DNA of 57,207 nt from an uncultured Helicobacter sp. (GTDB lineage Bacteria > Campylobacterota > Campylobacteria > Campylobacterales > Helicobacteraceae), in assembly GCF_937906905.1 (NCBI RefSeq), contig NZ_CALERY010000012.1, forward strand, positions 1 to 57,207. The letters run 5' to 3'. The notes beneath the pieces are model-generated. The model did not search any database. It had not been told where the DNA came from and was given only the letters and a program-made list of their open reading frames with translations. Below, piece after piece: positions 41,724 to 50,274 of the stretch; position 1 is the stretch's first letter, and every line of letters starts with the position of its first letter. A program made the position numbers and the translations under genes.

Positions 41724-42518
41724 TTAGAGCGGGAGGGTATATGTGCGCTTATTGCGGTAGATGACACACTCTTCATAGCCTGCGCTTCGTGCAATTTCTA
41801 TGCAGTGCTCATAGCCAGCGCCAACTTGCTGGATATTATGCGCATCTGAACCAAATGTGATAGGAATCCCGCATTTCCTTGCTTTATATAAAATCGCTGG
41901 GCTTGGATAGATTTCGCCTACTTGCTTACGCAAGCCCGCAGCGTTTATCTCTATACTCATATTGGATTCTGCAATTACCCCAAGCGCATAATCAAGCTTG
42001 CTCTCTAGGCTTTCTGGCATGTGGTAGCCAAAAACCTTGAGCAAATCCAAATGCCCCACGATTTGAAAATGCCCGCTTCGCGCCATTGCTGCTATCGCTT
42101 CAAGATACTGCGCCCAGCACTGCACCATATCGCGTTTGGCATATTCGCCGATGAATTCTGGGTTATCAAAGCCCCAGGAGTCTAAAAAATGCACCGAGCC
42201 AATCAGGTAATCAATCTCCGCGTCCAAAACGCTAGACTCTAGCAGCTCTTCTCTGCCATGGATAAAATCCACCTCCAGCCCACAGAGAATCTCCATACCC
42301 CCTGCAGCTTTAGTAGCAGCTTGCAGTGCTTTGATGTGTGCAAGATAGCCAGGCAGATCTGCCAAGCCCATACGATAGCGCTCATCAAAACGCATGGGCG
42401 CATGGCATGCAAACCCATATATATCTATGCCAAGATCCCTTGCGCGTGCGACAAACTCTTCAGGCTCGCCTTGTGCGTGATTGCATAGCGGGGTGTGATT
42501 GTGTAAATCTACGCGCAT
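41724..42518 (-). CDS. PHP-family phosphatase (histidinol-phosphatase type)
   Basis: A 264-residue metal-dependent phosphoesterase. The metal site starts DLHNHTPLCNHA (residues 4-15) and later has GSVHFLD (about 107), GHLDLLKVFG (about 156) and GSDAHNIQQVGAGYE (about 228). This sequence is close to the histidinol-phosphatase HisK branch of the PHP family, the last-but-one step of histidine synthesis, though other substrates are possible. It follows rsfS by 2 nt. End of the rho-murI-nikR-nadD-rsfS chain. Confidence 0.85.
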   Translation of the reverse strand: MRVDLHNHTPLCNHAQGEPEEFVARARDLGIDIYGFACHAPMRFDERYRMGLADLPGYLAHIKALQAATKAAGGMEILCGLEVDFIHGREELLESSVLDAEIDYLIGSVHFLDSWGFDNPEFIGEYAKRDMVQCWAQYLEAIAAMARSGHFQIVGHLDLLKVFGYHMPESLESKLDYALGVIAESNMSIEINAAGLRKQVGEIYPSPAILYKARKCGIPITFGSDAHNIQQVGAGYEHCIEIARSAGYEECVIYRNKRTYTLPL

Positions 42519-42520
42519 AT

Positions 42521-42928
42521 TTATGCTCGAGAAACCTTAGCGCTCGCTTGTGTGCTAGTATCTTTGGATTTAGTATTGTGGGATTCTTCGCGAGATTTGC
42601 AAAAATGCTCTTGCAAAAACTCCTCGAGGTTAAAGCGCGCACGCGTATGCTCGGTAAAAATATGCACCATAATCTCACCAAGATCTGCGATAATCCAGTC
42701 TTCGCTCTCTTCATCGACATGGTAGAACACCTCGCCCATGGGCTTGCAAGTGGATTTTAGATGATCAAGCAGTGCATGAGAATGCTTGCCAGCAAGCGCA
42801 GTGGCGATAACTACACTATCAGTGATATACTCACTGCTCTCCACATCAAAGATTGTGATGTCTTGGGCTTTTTTTTCATCGAGGGCTTGAACTATGGTTT
42901 GCGTGCGTTTGGAAAGTGCGGGAGTCAT
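42521..42928 (-). CDS. rsfS: Ribosomal silencing factor
   Basis: A 135-residue RsfS/Iojap protein that binds uL14 and prevents joining of the subunits in stationary phase. The region DITIFDVESSEYITDSVVIATAL (about 18-40) and GEVFYHVDEESEDWIIADLGEIMVHIF (about 67-92) are diagnostic. The last 20 residues are Ser/Lys/Thr-rich with GAATC-motif codons. It lies 31 nt after nadD, the usual partnership. The ATG follows AAAGGACAC. Confidence 0.95.
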   Translation of the reverse strand: MTPALSKRTQTIVQALDEKKAQDITIFDVESSEYITDSVVIATALAGKHSHALLDHLKSTCKPMGEVFYHVDEESEDWIIADLGEIMVHIFTEHTRARFNLEEFLQEHFCKSREESHNTKSKDTSTQASAKVSRA

Positions 42929-42959
42929 GTGTGTCCTTTGGATAAAATGCTGGCGTATT

Positions 42960-43916
42960 TTAGTATATTTTTCTTACAAGCTTGGCGATACTTTGGGGCA
43001 GAGCATGGGCGATTTGCGTAAATTCTCCGCGCGCGATTGCAGCGCGGATTTGACTCGATGAGATCGCATAGGGGCGAAGCGCAATAGGCGCATGGCAAGT
43101 GAAGCCCAGCGCATGGATATGCTCAAGAGTGTGTGCAAATGCTATGCTAGATTCTGCGTGGGAGAGTGCTTTGGATTCTGCTAGCTTAGAATCTATGGCA
43201 TGCGCACTAGATTCTCGAAGTATTGGCAAAATCTCCACAAGTCTTGCGAGCTTTGTAGCTTCTCTCCAGCGTGGCAGTGAAGCAAGTGAATCGCTACCAA
43301 GTGCTAGCAGGGGCTTGGTGGCAGCGTCTGTGTGAGAATCCCGAGAATCCATTGTAGATTCTCGTGCGAAATACTCCACCCACTCTATGGCATAAATAGC
43401 TTGATTATTTTTTTGCGCGCGCATTTCGTAATCGCTTACCTCCACTCGAGATAAATGTGCGCAGAGCATTTGTAGCCATGCGATACGCGTTTGGATTGGT
43501 GCGATTGGCATGGGTTTGAAAGGATTGCGAAAAGCGGGGATAATAATGAGGCGCTGGGCTATGGCATGTAGAGCAGTGATAATCTCTACATGCCCGATAT
43601 GTGGAGGGTCGAAACTCCCGCCAAAAAGCACGAGGGAGTGTGTGTTTTGTCTGGCGGATTGGGCTTTTTCTCTTTTTGGCGTTGGCTTTTTGCGATAAAT
43701 TGTCGATTCTGCGGCGGTAGAAAGAGTGTCCCTAGAATCCTCGTTTTGATGATCGGCGGATTTTGCTCGTTTAGCCTGTTTTTCTTCACGGATTCTAGGC
43801 ATTGCGGTGGGGCTTTCGTAGTTTTTTGGGGATTTGGGGGTAGAGCAAGACTGATGGTCTGCGGCTGCCTCCAAATCTCCAAAATCTGCGGAATGTTCAC
43901 CCAAGACCGAATCCAT
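42960..43916 (-). CDS. nadD: Nicotinate-nucleotide adenylyltransferase with a repeat-derived N-terminus
   Basis: NAD-biosynthesis enzyme that joins ATP and nicotinate mononucleotide. The catalytic chain starts at about residue 95: LVLFGGSFDPPHIGH with the HxGH motif, and SSQIRAAIARG near the end is the ISSTxIR element. Residues 1-94 are foreign: a translated repeat (copy B). The ATG at 43916 is well supported by GGAGGAG 10 nt upstream, at the end of nikR; a GTG at residue 96 would remove the extension but has no ribosome binding site. A normal NadD has about 170-215 residues; this one has 318, with a further Ser/Glu/Asp/Ala-rich stretch at about 230-255. Confidence 0.92.
   Translation of the reverse strand: MDSVLGEHSADFGDLEAAADHQSCSTPKSPKNYESPTAMPRIREEKQAKRAKSADHQNEDSRDTLSTAAESTIYRKKPTPKREKAQSARQNTHSLVLFGGSFDPPHIGHVEIITALHAIAQRLIIIPAFRNPFKPMPIAPIQTRIAWLQMLCAHLSRVEVSDYEMRAQKNNQAIYAIEWVEYFARESTMDSRDSHTDAATKPLLALGSDSLASLPRWREATKLARLVEILPILRESSAHAIDSKLAESKALSHAESSIAFAHTLEHIHALGFTCHAPIALRPYAISSSQIRAAIARGEFTQIAHALPQSIAKLVRKIY
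43791..43916 (+). repeat. Dispersed structured repeat, copy B (inside nadD)
   Basis: Starts GATTCTAGGCATTGCGGTGG, matching copy A (21356). The stem has 19-nt arms (43824-43842 and 43866-43884) with three G·U-type wobbles and a sequence different from copy A, but the core GGGTAGAGC, the inner AGAC/GTCT hairpin and GG-TGCC are conserved. The border lies at the nadD ATG: ATGGATTCGGTCTTGGGT on the minus strand, matching the era start ATGGATTGGGCTTTGGGT (23843). Confidence 0.8.
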
Positions 43917-43923
43917 TATAGCT

Positions 43924-44358
43924 TCACTCCTCCATATCAAAAGTGCTAGCACGCGTAAGCTTACTAAACTTCACCCCCTTAAGCCCTGCCATATCAAGAG
44001 AAAATTGCTGTATCTGCCTGCCTAGCCCACGCAAAATAATCGTCTCAAGGCAGTTGTGCGCATCGATATGAATATGCGTGGTGCAGAGGATCTCTAGCCC
44101 ATTGTGGCTGGCGTTATGCCCTAAATCAATGATTTTTTGGTTGAGCTCTCTTTGGTGGTGGTCATAGACGATGACTAGCACGGCTGTTTGGGTGCTTGTG
44201 TCATCTTGCCACTGCTCTTGGGCGAGCTTCTGGCGCACAAGGTCTCGCACAAGCTCAGAGCGCGAGGTATAGCCCTGCTTGATAAAGCGCGTATCCATAG
44301 CTTCTAGCAAGCTTGGCTCTAAAGAGATAGAAAATCGCACGACTTTGTGATTGCTCAT
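43924..44358 (-). CDS. nikR: Nickel-responsive regulator
   Basis: Ribbon-helix-helix repressor/activator of nickel and urease genes. It is 144 residues, with the RHH domain in residues 1-48 (VVRFSISLEPSLLEAMD, TSRSELVRDLVRQKL) and an ACT-like nickel domain after that. Nickel ligands are visible: His88 (ASHNGLEIL), the THIHIDAHNC stretch (His99, His101) and Cys107. It is 2 nt from murI and shares its end with the nadD ribosome binding site. Nickel regulators are typical of Helicobacter because of urease and hydrogenase. Confidence 0.95.
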   Translation of the reverse strand: MSNHKVVRFSISLEPSLLEAMDTRFIKQGYTSRSELVRDLVRQKLAQEQWQDDTSTQTAVLVIVYDHHQRELNQKIIDLGHNASHNGLEILCTTHIHIDAHNCLETIILRGLGRQIQQFSLDMAGLKGVKFSKLTRASTFDMEE

Positions 44359-44359
44359 A

Positions 44360-45160
44360 CTACTCCTTATTGTAGAGCCACTTTTGCGCGCGCTGCTTTA
44401 GCCCGCTTACATCACTTGAGGCAAAAAACTCTATTGCCGTTTTCTTATATGCATTGGGCGTAAGCGAAAAATGCTCCACCAAATACTCTACAATCGCATC
44501 GCCAGAGTGGATAAGCGTGCTTTGGTGCTGAAAATACGCGCTAATTTCTTTAGCGATAAGCGGGAAATGCGTGCAGCCTAAAATAATCGTATCAGGAGCT
44601 TTGCCGCCAAACTCGCTTGCTTGCAAAAATGGGCGCAAATAGTGATCTAAGCAGGCTTGCAAGATAGCTTTGCCACTTGGCGTGCGGTAGCTACCTTCCT
44701 CTACGATTGGCACAAACAGCCCTGTCGCCACCGCGCAAAGACGCGAGAATCCAGCTTTTTGCAGCAGCGTTTGATAGCGTGCTGAAGTGATAGTCGCTTG
44801 TGTGCCTAGGATTAGCGTGCTAGAGTCTAGGGCTGGATTGGCGTTAATCCTAGCTAGCACGCCTGGCTCTATCACGCCGATAATGGGAAAGCTCGCGCAA
44901 GATCGCATAGATTCTAGCGCATACGCACTCACGGTATTACACGCCACAAGCAGCATATCTACCTTTTGCGCACGGAAAAACTCCAAGCACTCTAGGGCAA
45001 AGGTTACAATGGTCTTCTCATCTTTGACGCCATAAGGCACGCGCGCCGTATCGCCAAAATACACCGCACTCTCAAACAAAGTGGATTCTAGCACGCTTTT
45101 TGCGACACTAAGCCCCCCCACGCCACTATCAAATATCCCCACTCGTTTATATGATTTCAC
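44360..45160 (-). CDS. murI: Glutamate racemase
   Basis: Makes D-glutamate for peptidoglycan. It is 266 residues. Family marks are GIFDSGVGGLSV (about 8-19), the two catalytic cysteines in VACNTVSAYAL (Cys74) and LGCTHFPL (Cys187), and GDTARVPYG (about 36-44). It lies 8 nt downstream of rho and 1 nt before nikR, in an operon. The ATG follows GGCAGGGCTGTG. Confidence 0.97.
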   Translation of the reverse strand: MKSYKRVGIFDSGVGGLSVAKSVLESTLFESAVYFGDTARVPYGVKDEKTIVTFALECLEFFRAQKVDMLLVACNTVSAYALESMRSCASFPIIGVIEPGVLARINANPALDSSTLILGTQATITSARYQTLLQKAGFSRLCAVATGLFVPIVEEGSYRTPSGKAILQACLDHYLRPFLQASEFGGKAPDTIILGCTHFPLIAKEISAYFQHQSTLIHSGDAIVEYLVEHFSLTPNAYKKTAIEFFASSDVSGLKQRAQKWLYNKE

Positions 45161-45168
45161 AGCCCTGC

Positions 45169-46470
45169 CTACTCTTTTTCATTCATTTTGTTTAAAAACT
45201 CTTCATTATCCTTGGTTTGCTGCATTTTGGCATAGATAAAGGATAGGGCTTCTATATCGTCCATTTGCTGCATCACATTGCGTAGCATCCACACTTTTGT
45301 GAGCTTATCTCTGCCAAGTAGCAAGTCATCTTTGCGCGTGCCGCTTTTAAGAATATCAAAGGCAGGGTAGATTCTACGATCAGCGATATTGCGCGCTAGC
45401 ACGATTTCGGCATTGCCCGTGCCTTTAAACTCTTCAAATATCACTTCATCCATTCTCGAGCCTGTGTCAATAAGCGCAGTGGCGATGATGGTAAGGCTAC
45501 CGCCTTGCTCGATATTTCTCGCTGCGCCAAAAAATCGCTTAGGCTTATGCAGCGCGTTTGCATCTACACCCCCACTTAGCACCTTGCCGCTAGCTGGCGT
45601 TACGGCATTATACGCTCGTGCAAGCCGCGTGATAGAATCGAGCAAAATCACCACATCTTTGCCGCTCTCCACTTCGCGTTTAGCTCTCTCTAGCACAAGC
45701 TCTGCCACGCGGATATGGCTGCTTGAGGGCATATCAAAGGTCGAGCTATACACGCTGCCTTTCACACTGCGCTGCATATCTGTTACTTCTTCTGGTCGCT
45801 CATCAACTAGCAGCACCATAAGCTCTACTTCTGGGTGATTGGCACTAATGCCGTGCGCTAGCTCTTTCATAAGCTCGGTTTTACCCGTGCGAGGAGGGGC
45901 TACGATTAAGGCTCTCTGCCCCTTGCCAATGGGGCTAAAGAGATCGAGCATCCTCCCTGTAACCTTTGTGGGCTGGTATTCTAGGCGGAGCTGCTGTGTG
46001 GGGAAAAGTGGGGTGAGATTATCAAAAAGGGGGCGGTTTTTCATCTCTTCTAGGGATTTGTAATTGACTGCTTCAATTTTTAGTAGCGCGTAGTAACGCT
46101 CCTGCTCCCTAGGCAGACGCACCTGCCCTGTTACAATATCGCCATTGCGCAGGGCGAAGCGATAGATTTGCGTTTGACTGACATAGGTGTTGTTTTTACT
46201 ATCAGTGAATGTCTCATCAATAGCGCGTAAAAAGCCATAGCCTTCTTGGGTAATCTCTAAAATCCCGGTGAAGAGTATGTAGCCACCTTGAGAGACTTGG
46301 GTCTTTAGGATTTCAAACATCAAATCTTGTCGCTTAAACTCTTGGGGGTTGTCGATTGATAGGCTTTGGGCGATAGCGATGAGCTCGGCTATGGGTTTGA
46401 TATTGAGCTCTTCTAGCTTATAAGCTTCCACAGGGATATGCTGCTGCCGTTTATGAGAGTGATCTGCCAT
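45169..46470 (-). CDS. rho: Transcription termination factor Rho
   Basis: Hexameric RNA helicase that ends transcription. It is 433 residues: an N-terminal Rho_N and OSP RNA-binding domain (about 20-130, with GYGFLRA), then the RecA-type motor with Walker A (IVAPPRTGKTE, about 188-198; the more usual text is APPKAGKT), Walker B (VVILLDSITRLARAYN, about 278-293), the Q loop KVLSGGVDA and the R loop GGSLTIIATALIDTGS. First gene of the rho-murI-nikR-nadD-rsfS-PHP run. The ATG follows AAGGATTTTTA. Confidence 0.98.
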   Translation of the reverse strand: MADHSHKRQQHIPVEAYKLEELNIKPIAELIAIAQSLSIDNPQEFKRQDLMFEILKTQVSQGGYILFTGILEITQEGYGFLRAIDETFTDSKNNTYVSQTQIYRFALRNGDIVTGQVRLPREQERYYALLKIEAVNYKSLEEMKNRPLFDNLTPLFPTQQLRLEYQPTKVTGRMLDLFSPIGKGQRALIVAPPRTGKTELMKELAHGISANHPEVELMVLLVDERPEEVTDMQRSVKGSVYSSTFDMPSSSHIRVAELVLERAKREVESGKDVVILLDSITRLARAYNAVTPASGKVLSGGVDANALHKPKRFFGAARNIEQGGSLTIIATALIDTGSRMDEVIFEEFKGTGNAEIVLARNIADRRIYPAFDILKSGTRKDDLLLGRDKLTKVWMLRNVMQQMDDIEALSFIYAKMQQTKDNEEFLNKMNEKE

Positions 46471-46603
46471 TAAAAATCCTTAAATATAGATACGCGCATG
46501 TGAAAAGCGTGAGAGATGATAAAACGCACGAACACAAATGCTAGAATCTAGGGGAATGAAATGTGGAAATGCGATTGTAGCGAAAATCGCAAAAAAATCA
46601 AAC

Positions 46604-46635
46604 AAAAAACGCCCCGCTGGCGCAAGTAGCGCCAG
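46604..46635 (-). terminator. Rho-independent terminator of sodB
   Basis: On the minus strand CTGGCGC, loop TACTT, GCGCCAG, then GGGGCGTTTTTTG: a GC-rich 7-bp stem with a T6 run. It lies 34 nt past the sodB stop and is the most classical terminator in the window. Confidence 0.88.
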
Positions 46636-46668
46636 TCATTGTGTCAATAATGGTGGGTAAGTGGATTG

Positions 46669-47304
46669 CTATTTTTTATGTAGGCTATTGATATAGAATC
46701 GAATCGAGCCTGTGCCTTCTTTTTGCGCCCATTCAAACGCGCTAGAGACAAACGCCCAGTTGATATGACTGAAGAATTTCTCTAAATACGCTGGACGAGC
46801 GTTTTTATGGTCGATATAGTAGGCGTGCTCCCATACATCACTTACAAGCAAGGGCACTTTATCTTCTGTGATAGGTGTAGCAGCATTGCTTGTTTGGACA
46901 ATTTCTAGCTTGCTAGATTTTGGGTCAAACACCAGCCAGCACCAGCCAGAGCCAAAGAGTGTGGTAGCAGATTGGATAAACTTTTCTTTAAAGCCCTCCA
47001 CACTGCCAAATTCTTTCTCTATCGCAGCTTTTAGCTCCGCACTCATCTCGCTTGACTTTGGCGCGATGCAGTCCCAGTAGAAGTCGTGGTTATACACTTG
47101 GGCTGCATTGTTAAACACGCCGCCGCTAGACTTTTTGATAATGTCATAAAGCTCGGCATTTTCAAACTCATTGCCTTTTGTTAGGTTGTTGAGATTATTG
47201 ACATAAGTTTGATGATGCTTGCCATAGTGGAAGTCAAAAGTCAGCGGGCTTAGGAAGTCTCCAAAAGCGTCTTTTTCATAAGGTAATTTGCGTAGTTCAA
47301 ACAT
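46669..47304 (-). CDS. sodB: Superoxide dismutase (Fe)
   Basis: Cytoplasmic iron enzyme that dismutates superoxide. It is 211 residues. Metal ligands are in HYGKHHQTYVNNLN (His27), AAQVYNHDFYWD (His76), DVWEHAYYIDH (Asp158 and His162 region), and the Fe-type FGSGWCWLVFD signature. A TATAAT box lies at 47366-47361 on the minus strand, and AAGGAGAATCT precedes the ATG. The 3' end has a strong terminator. It is a single-gene unit. Confidence 0.97.
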   Translation of the reverse strand: MFELRKLPYEKDAFGDFLSPLTFDFHYGKHHQTYVNNLNNLTKGNEFENAELYDIIKKSSGGVFNNAAQVYNHDFYWDCIAPKSSEMSAELKAAIEKEFGSVEGFKEKFIQSATTLFGSGWCWLVFDPKSSKLEIVQTSNAATPITEDKVPLLVSDVWEHAYYIDHKNARPAYLEKFFSHINWAFVSSAFEWAQKEGTGSIRFYINSLHKK

Positions 47305-47360
47305 AGATTCTCCTTGAATTGATTAGTAAGCGATGAGGCTATCCAACACTCGCAAGCGCT

Positions 47361-47366
47361 ATTATA
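47361..47366 (-). promoter_or_regulatory. -10 box of sodB
   Basis: TATAAT on the minus strand about 57 nt before the sodB ATG, with A/T-rich sequence upstream. Confidence 0.5.
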
Positions 47367-47484
47367 ATACAAATCACAAGAGAAATAAATTATAGAGATT
47401 ACAAAATGCGATGAGGTAGATTCTATGGTTTTCTTGTTTATGGGTTTGTGCTTGATTGCGGTGTGGGAGTGGCTTGGTGGAGAG

Positions 47485-47509
47485 CCATAGGCAGTTTATC
47501 CGCCTATGG
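47485..47509. terminator. 8-bp inverted repeat after the lipoprotein gene
   Basis: CCATAGGC (47485-47492) and GCCTATGG (47502-47509) enclose 9 nt, 9 nt downstream of the lipoprotein stop. No T run follows. Confidence 0.4.
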
Positions 47510-47517
47510 ATTTGGGG

Positions 47518-47880
47518 CTATTGTTTAATAGAGATTGGCTGCCCTTTAGCGGTAATACAAGATTTACCAATGATAATAAGCGACCAAAATGATGAGCTAA
47601 TGTCGATATTTGTCAGTGCATCTGCGCCCGCATTTCCCTTGCCTTTTGCTGATTGCTCAAGTGCTTTTGCCACAGCCCCACTTACGCGGTTTTGCGTGTT
47701 GCCAAGCGGGAATCCAAACAAGTGCCACACGCAATCTTTACCTTTGACATAATCGCCTTTTTCTACATTTTGCATTGGGAGATTCCCTGTAGAAGCGACA
47801 GAAAAGCGCGCTAGATTCTGCGAGCAGCCAGTGAAAAACAACCCTGCAGCTATAAGACCAAATACAAGAGACTTTTTCAT
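47518..47880 (-). CDS. Small lipoprotein, TRL-like
   Basis: A 120-residue protein with a lipoprotein signal peptide: MKKSLVFGLIAAGLFFTG then Cys19 as the lipidation site. The mature part (residues 20-120) holds the segment GKDCVWHLFGFPLGNTQNRV and a second Cys near 110. This layout resembles TRL-family lipoproteins of Helicobacter, whose job is not known. It would sit in the outer or inner membrane facing the periplasm. The promoter carries a T14 tract, suggesting phase variation. The ATG follows AAGGAGTTTTT. Confidence 0.85.
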   Translation of the reverse strand: MKKSLVFGLIAAGLFFTGCSQNLARFSVASTGNLPMQNVEKGDYVKGKDCVWHLFGFPLGNTQNRVSGAVAKALEQSAKGKGNAGADALTNIDISSSFWSLIIIGKSCITAKGQPISIKQ

Positions 47881-47936
47881 AAAAACTCCTTAAAAAATAT
47901 GTGCCACGATAATGATTTATACGCGAGCGAAGCAGG

Positions 47937-47962
47937 ATTATACAAATCAAAAAAAAAAAAAA
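47937..47962 (-). promoter_or_regulatory. Promoter with T14 tract (lipoprotein)
   Basis: Toward the gene: TTTAAG, CTG, a 14-T tract (47962-47949), GATTTG and a perfect TATAAT (47942-47937), 57 nt before the ATG. The TTTAAG to -10 distance is 23 nt, the same as at the OMP promoter. Confidence 0.6.
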
Positions 47963-48211
47963 CAGCTTAAACTTTTGGAGAAATTATGCAGATTTGTAAG
48001 GGTTCGAGCTTGGTGGAAATCTCAAGCGAGATTTGTTAGGAGAGAAAGCCTACTTGCTTTGTTAGATTCTTGCAAAAGCTAAGTTCCGTGGAGTGTTTGT
48101 AGAAGTATCTTGCTGCATATCACGATTTTCACGCGTGGTTGCGCGGGGATTTTGTAGGGGCATTATAGTCCAAGTTTCATAGAGTGCTTTCAAGTGCGCA
48201 AAGGCTGGCAT
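47963..48211. other. Intergenic stretch with a possible small RNA
   Basis: A 249-nt gap between thiE and the lipoprotein promoter. On the minus strand a perfect TATAAT (48167-48162) starts it; a hairpin AAATCTC/GAGATTT (48017-48034) and CGCG-CGCG follow before the T14 tract. A 17-codon ORF on the plus strand (47985-48038) has a GGAG in front but no other support. I see no known RNA family. Confidence 0.35.
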
Positions 48212-48883
48212 TTACAGGCGTAGATTCTGGCTAGTGGTATATGGATTTTCTGCTTCCATAATCGCGCTTGCCACCGCCACGCCTGCTAGCCCAAGCTTCT
48301 TTAGTGGTGTGAGTGCAGGGAGATTATCTTGCGTGATCCCACCAATCGCCACTACGGGCAAGTGCATGCCTTGTAGGCGCATTTGCATGAGAATCTCGCG
48401 CACACCATCGATACCGATAAGCACACTATCTTGTTTTGTTTGCGTGGGAAACACAGCGCCCACGCCTAGATAATCCGCCCCAGCCATGCTAGGCAGAAGT
48501 GCAGGATCACGCAGGGAGCAGCCGATGAGTTTTTGCTCGCCTAAAATCTCGCGCACTTTTTGTAGTGGGAGGTCGTTTGTGCCAATATGCACGCCACTTG
48601 CACCACATGCTAGCGCAATATCTACGCGGTCGTTGATGATAAGTGCGGCGTGGAATCTATCTGCGAGTGTTTTGAGTTTGCATGCCAGCGCGTAATACTC
48701 CCTGGAATCTAGCTGTTTCTCGCGCAGCTGCACCACACGCACTCCGCCTTGAAGTGCTAGCTCCACAATCTGTAGAAATTCTTCATCGCTCCGCTGTCCT
48801 CGAGAGGCTACGAGATAGAGACTTAAATCACATGCGCAAGACACGCCTCTAAGCCTGCTGGCACTAGATTCTACTGCTTTCAT
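48212..48883 (-). CDS. thiE: Thiamine-phosphate synthase
   Basis: Joins the pyrimidine and thiazole halves of thiamine. It is 223 residues with a leader of about 18. The TIM-barrel marks are VQLREKQLDSREYY (about 53-66), INDRVDIALACGASGVHIG (about 86-104), IGCSLRD (about 124) and GADYLGVGAVFPTQTK (about 139). It overlaps the symporter gene by 4 nt (ATGA), so it is the second gene of that pair. There is no other thiamine gene and no TPP riboswitch near it. Confidence 0.94.
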   Translation of the reverse strand: MKAVESSASRLRGVSCACDLSLYLVASRGQRSDEEFLQIVELALQGGVRVVQLREKQLDSREYYALACKLKTLADRFHAALIINDRVDIALACGASGVHIGTNDLPLQKVREILGEQKLIGCSLRDPALLPSMAGADYLGVGAVFPTQTKQDSVLIGIDGVREILMQMRLQGMHLPVVAIGGITQDNLPALTPLKKLGLAGVAVASAIMEAENPYTTSQNLRL

Positions 48884-50274
48884 ACGACTTTGAACTCTTT
48901 AGGGTGATCAAGCGCGTAAAGGAACTTCTCCTTATCAATGCGCTTATCCCAGATACTCACCATGACACATGCGATGACATTGCCGCAGAGATTACCCACG
49001 GCGCGCATTTCGCTTAGGAATTTATCAATCCCCAAAATCACCGCCACACTTGCTGCGGGAATAAGCTGTGTGCCATCTGGAGAGGTGAGTGTCGCCAGTG
49101 TGCCTGCTAGCACGATAAATCCACTTCCTGTAACACCCACTGCACCTTTGGAGGAAATCATGAGAATAAGGATAAGCGTCATGGTCTGCACGAAGCTTAT
49201 TTGTATGTCAAAGGCTTGGGAGAGAAAAATCACTGCCAGGCTTAGGTAGATATTTGTCGCATCGAGATTGAAGCTATAGCCTGTGGGCATAATGAGACCT
49301 ACGCTGGCTTTTTGCACGCCTGCGCGCTCGAGCTTGCGCATGAGCGGGGCAAGCGCTGTCTCGCTGCTAGAGGTGGCAAATACAACCAGCACTTCGGCAT
49401 AGATGAAGCGCATGAGCTTAAAGATATTGATCCCACCGATATAGCAGATGACCCCAAGCACTACGAAAATAAATGTCAAAATCGCCAGCGCCATGGTCAA
49501 AAGCAGCATAATCATGCCGCCAATGGAGCTAAAGCCAAAATGCGCGATGAGATAAGCCATCGCCCCAAAGGTGGCTAGTGGGCTATACCAAATAAGAATT
49601 GTTAGCACACGGAAAAATGTCTCTTGCATGCTTTCAAAATATTTCACGCCTTTTTGTTTAAACTCTTTTGGCGCGAATGACAGCACTACTGCGATAAACA
49701 GCGCCATAACAAGCACTTGGAGTGTTTTGCCCTCGACAAAAGGCGAGATAGGATCGTGTGGAATCGCGCTTAGCAGGATATGGTAGAGCTCCTGCCCCAC
49801 ACTTCGCGCCTGCGCACTACCTTGTGCGATATAGTCCTGCACGCTTGAGATATCAAGACTCGCAATATCCAGATGCATGCCAGCTCCAGGTTTTAGCCAC
49901 TTGCCAAACAGCACGCCAATTACAAGCGCAAAGGTGCTCACCACTTCAAAGTATATGAGTGTCTTTAACCCTAGCGCGCCAAGGGTTTTAAGATCTTCAA
50001 GCCGAATAATCCCAGTAATGATGGTCAAGAAGATGATGGGACCCATGAGTAGTTTGAGACCCTTGATAAATGGATCAAGCGTGTAGGTTTTGGACTCTAT
50101 GGAGAAATGGTAAAAAAAGCGCACAATCATGCCAGAATCTGGCTCATACAAGTTTCCAATACTTCCGCAGATAATCCCAAGCACCAGCCCAAGCAGCACC
50201 CAAAATACGAGACTTTTAAGGAATTTATGATGAATAGGGGAATGGCGATGTTTTTTCACAAGCGACTCCAACAA
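48880..50274 (-). CDS. Dicarboxylate/amino acid:cation symporter
   Basis: A 464-residue secondary transporter of the DAACS family, with about eight membrane helices. LKLLMGPIIFLTIITGIIRLEDLKTLGALG (about 73-102) and FATSSSETALAPLMRKLE (about 300-317, the serine-rich re-entrant hairpin) with PTGYSFNLDATNIYLSLAVIFL (about 328-349) are diagnostic. The family moves C4-dicarboxylates, glutamate or aspartate with H+ or Na+; the sequence is nearest the DctA/GltP type. It overlaps thiE by 4 nt. Confidence 0.92.
   Translation of the reverse strand: MLESLVKKHRHSPIHHKFLKSLVFWVLLGLVLGIICGSIGNLYEPDSGMIVRFFYHFSIESKTYTLDPFIKGLKLLMGPIIFLTIITGIIRLEDLKTLGALGLKTLIYFEVVSTFALVIGVLFGKWLKPGAGMHLDIASLDISSVQDYIAQGSAQARSVGQELYHILLSAIPHDPISPFVEGKTLQVLVMALFIAVVLSFAPKEFKQKGVKYFESMQETFFRVLTILIWYSPLATFGAMAYLIAHFGFSSIGGMIMLLLTMALAILTFIFVVLGVICYIGGINIFKLMRFIYAEVLVVFATSSSETALAPLMRKLERAGVQKASVGLIMPTGYSFNLDATNIYLSLAVIFLSQAFDIQISFVQTMTLILILMISSKGAVGVTGSGFIVLAGTLATLTSPDGTQLIPAASVAVILGIDKFLSEMRAVGNLCGNVIACVMVSIWDKRIDKEKFLYALDHPKEFKVV

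Noticed and set aside
47456..47752. Plus-strand ORF opposite the lipoprotein gene
   Set aside because: Lies antisense to a convincing lipoprotein gene with signal peptide and has no ribosome binding site.
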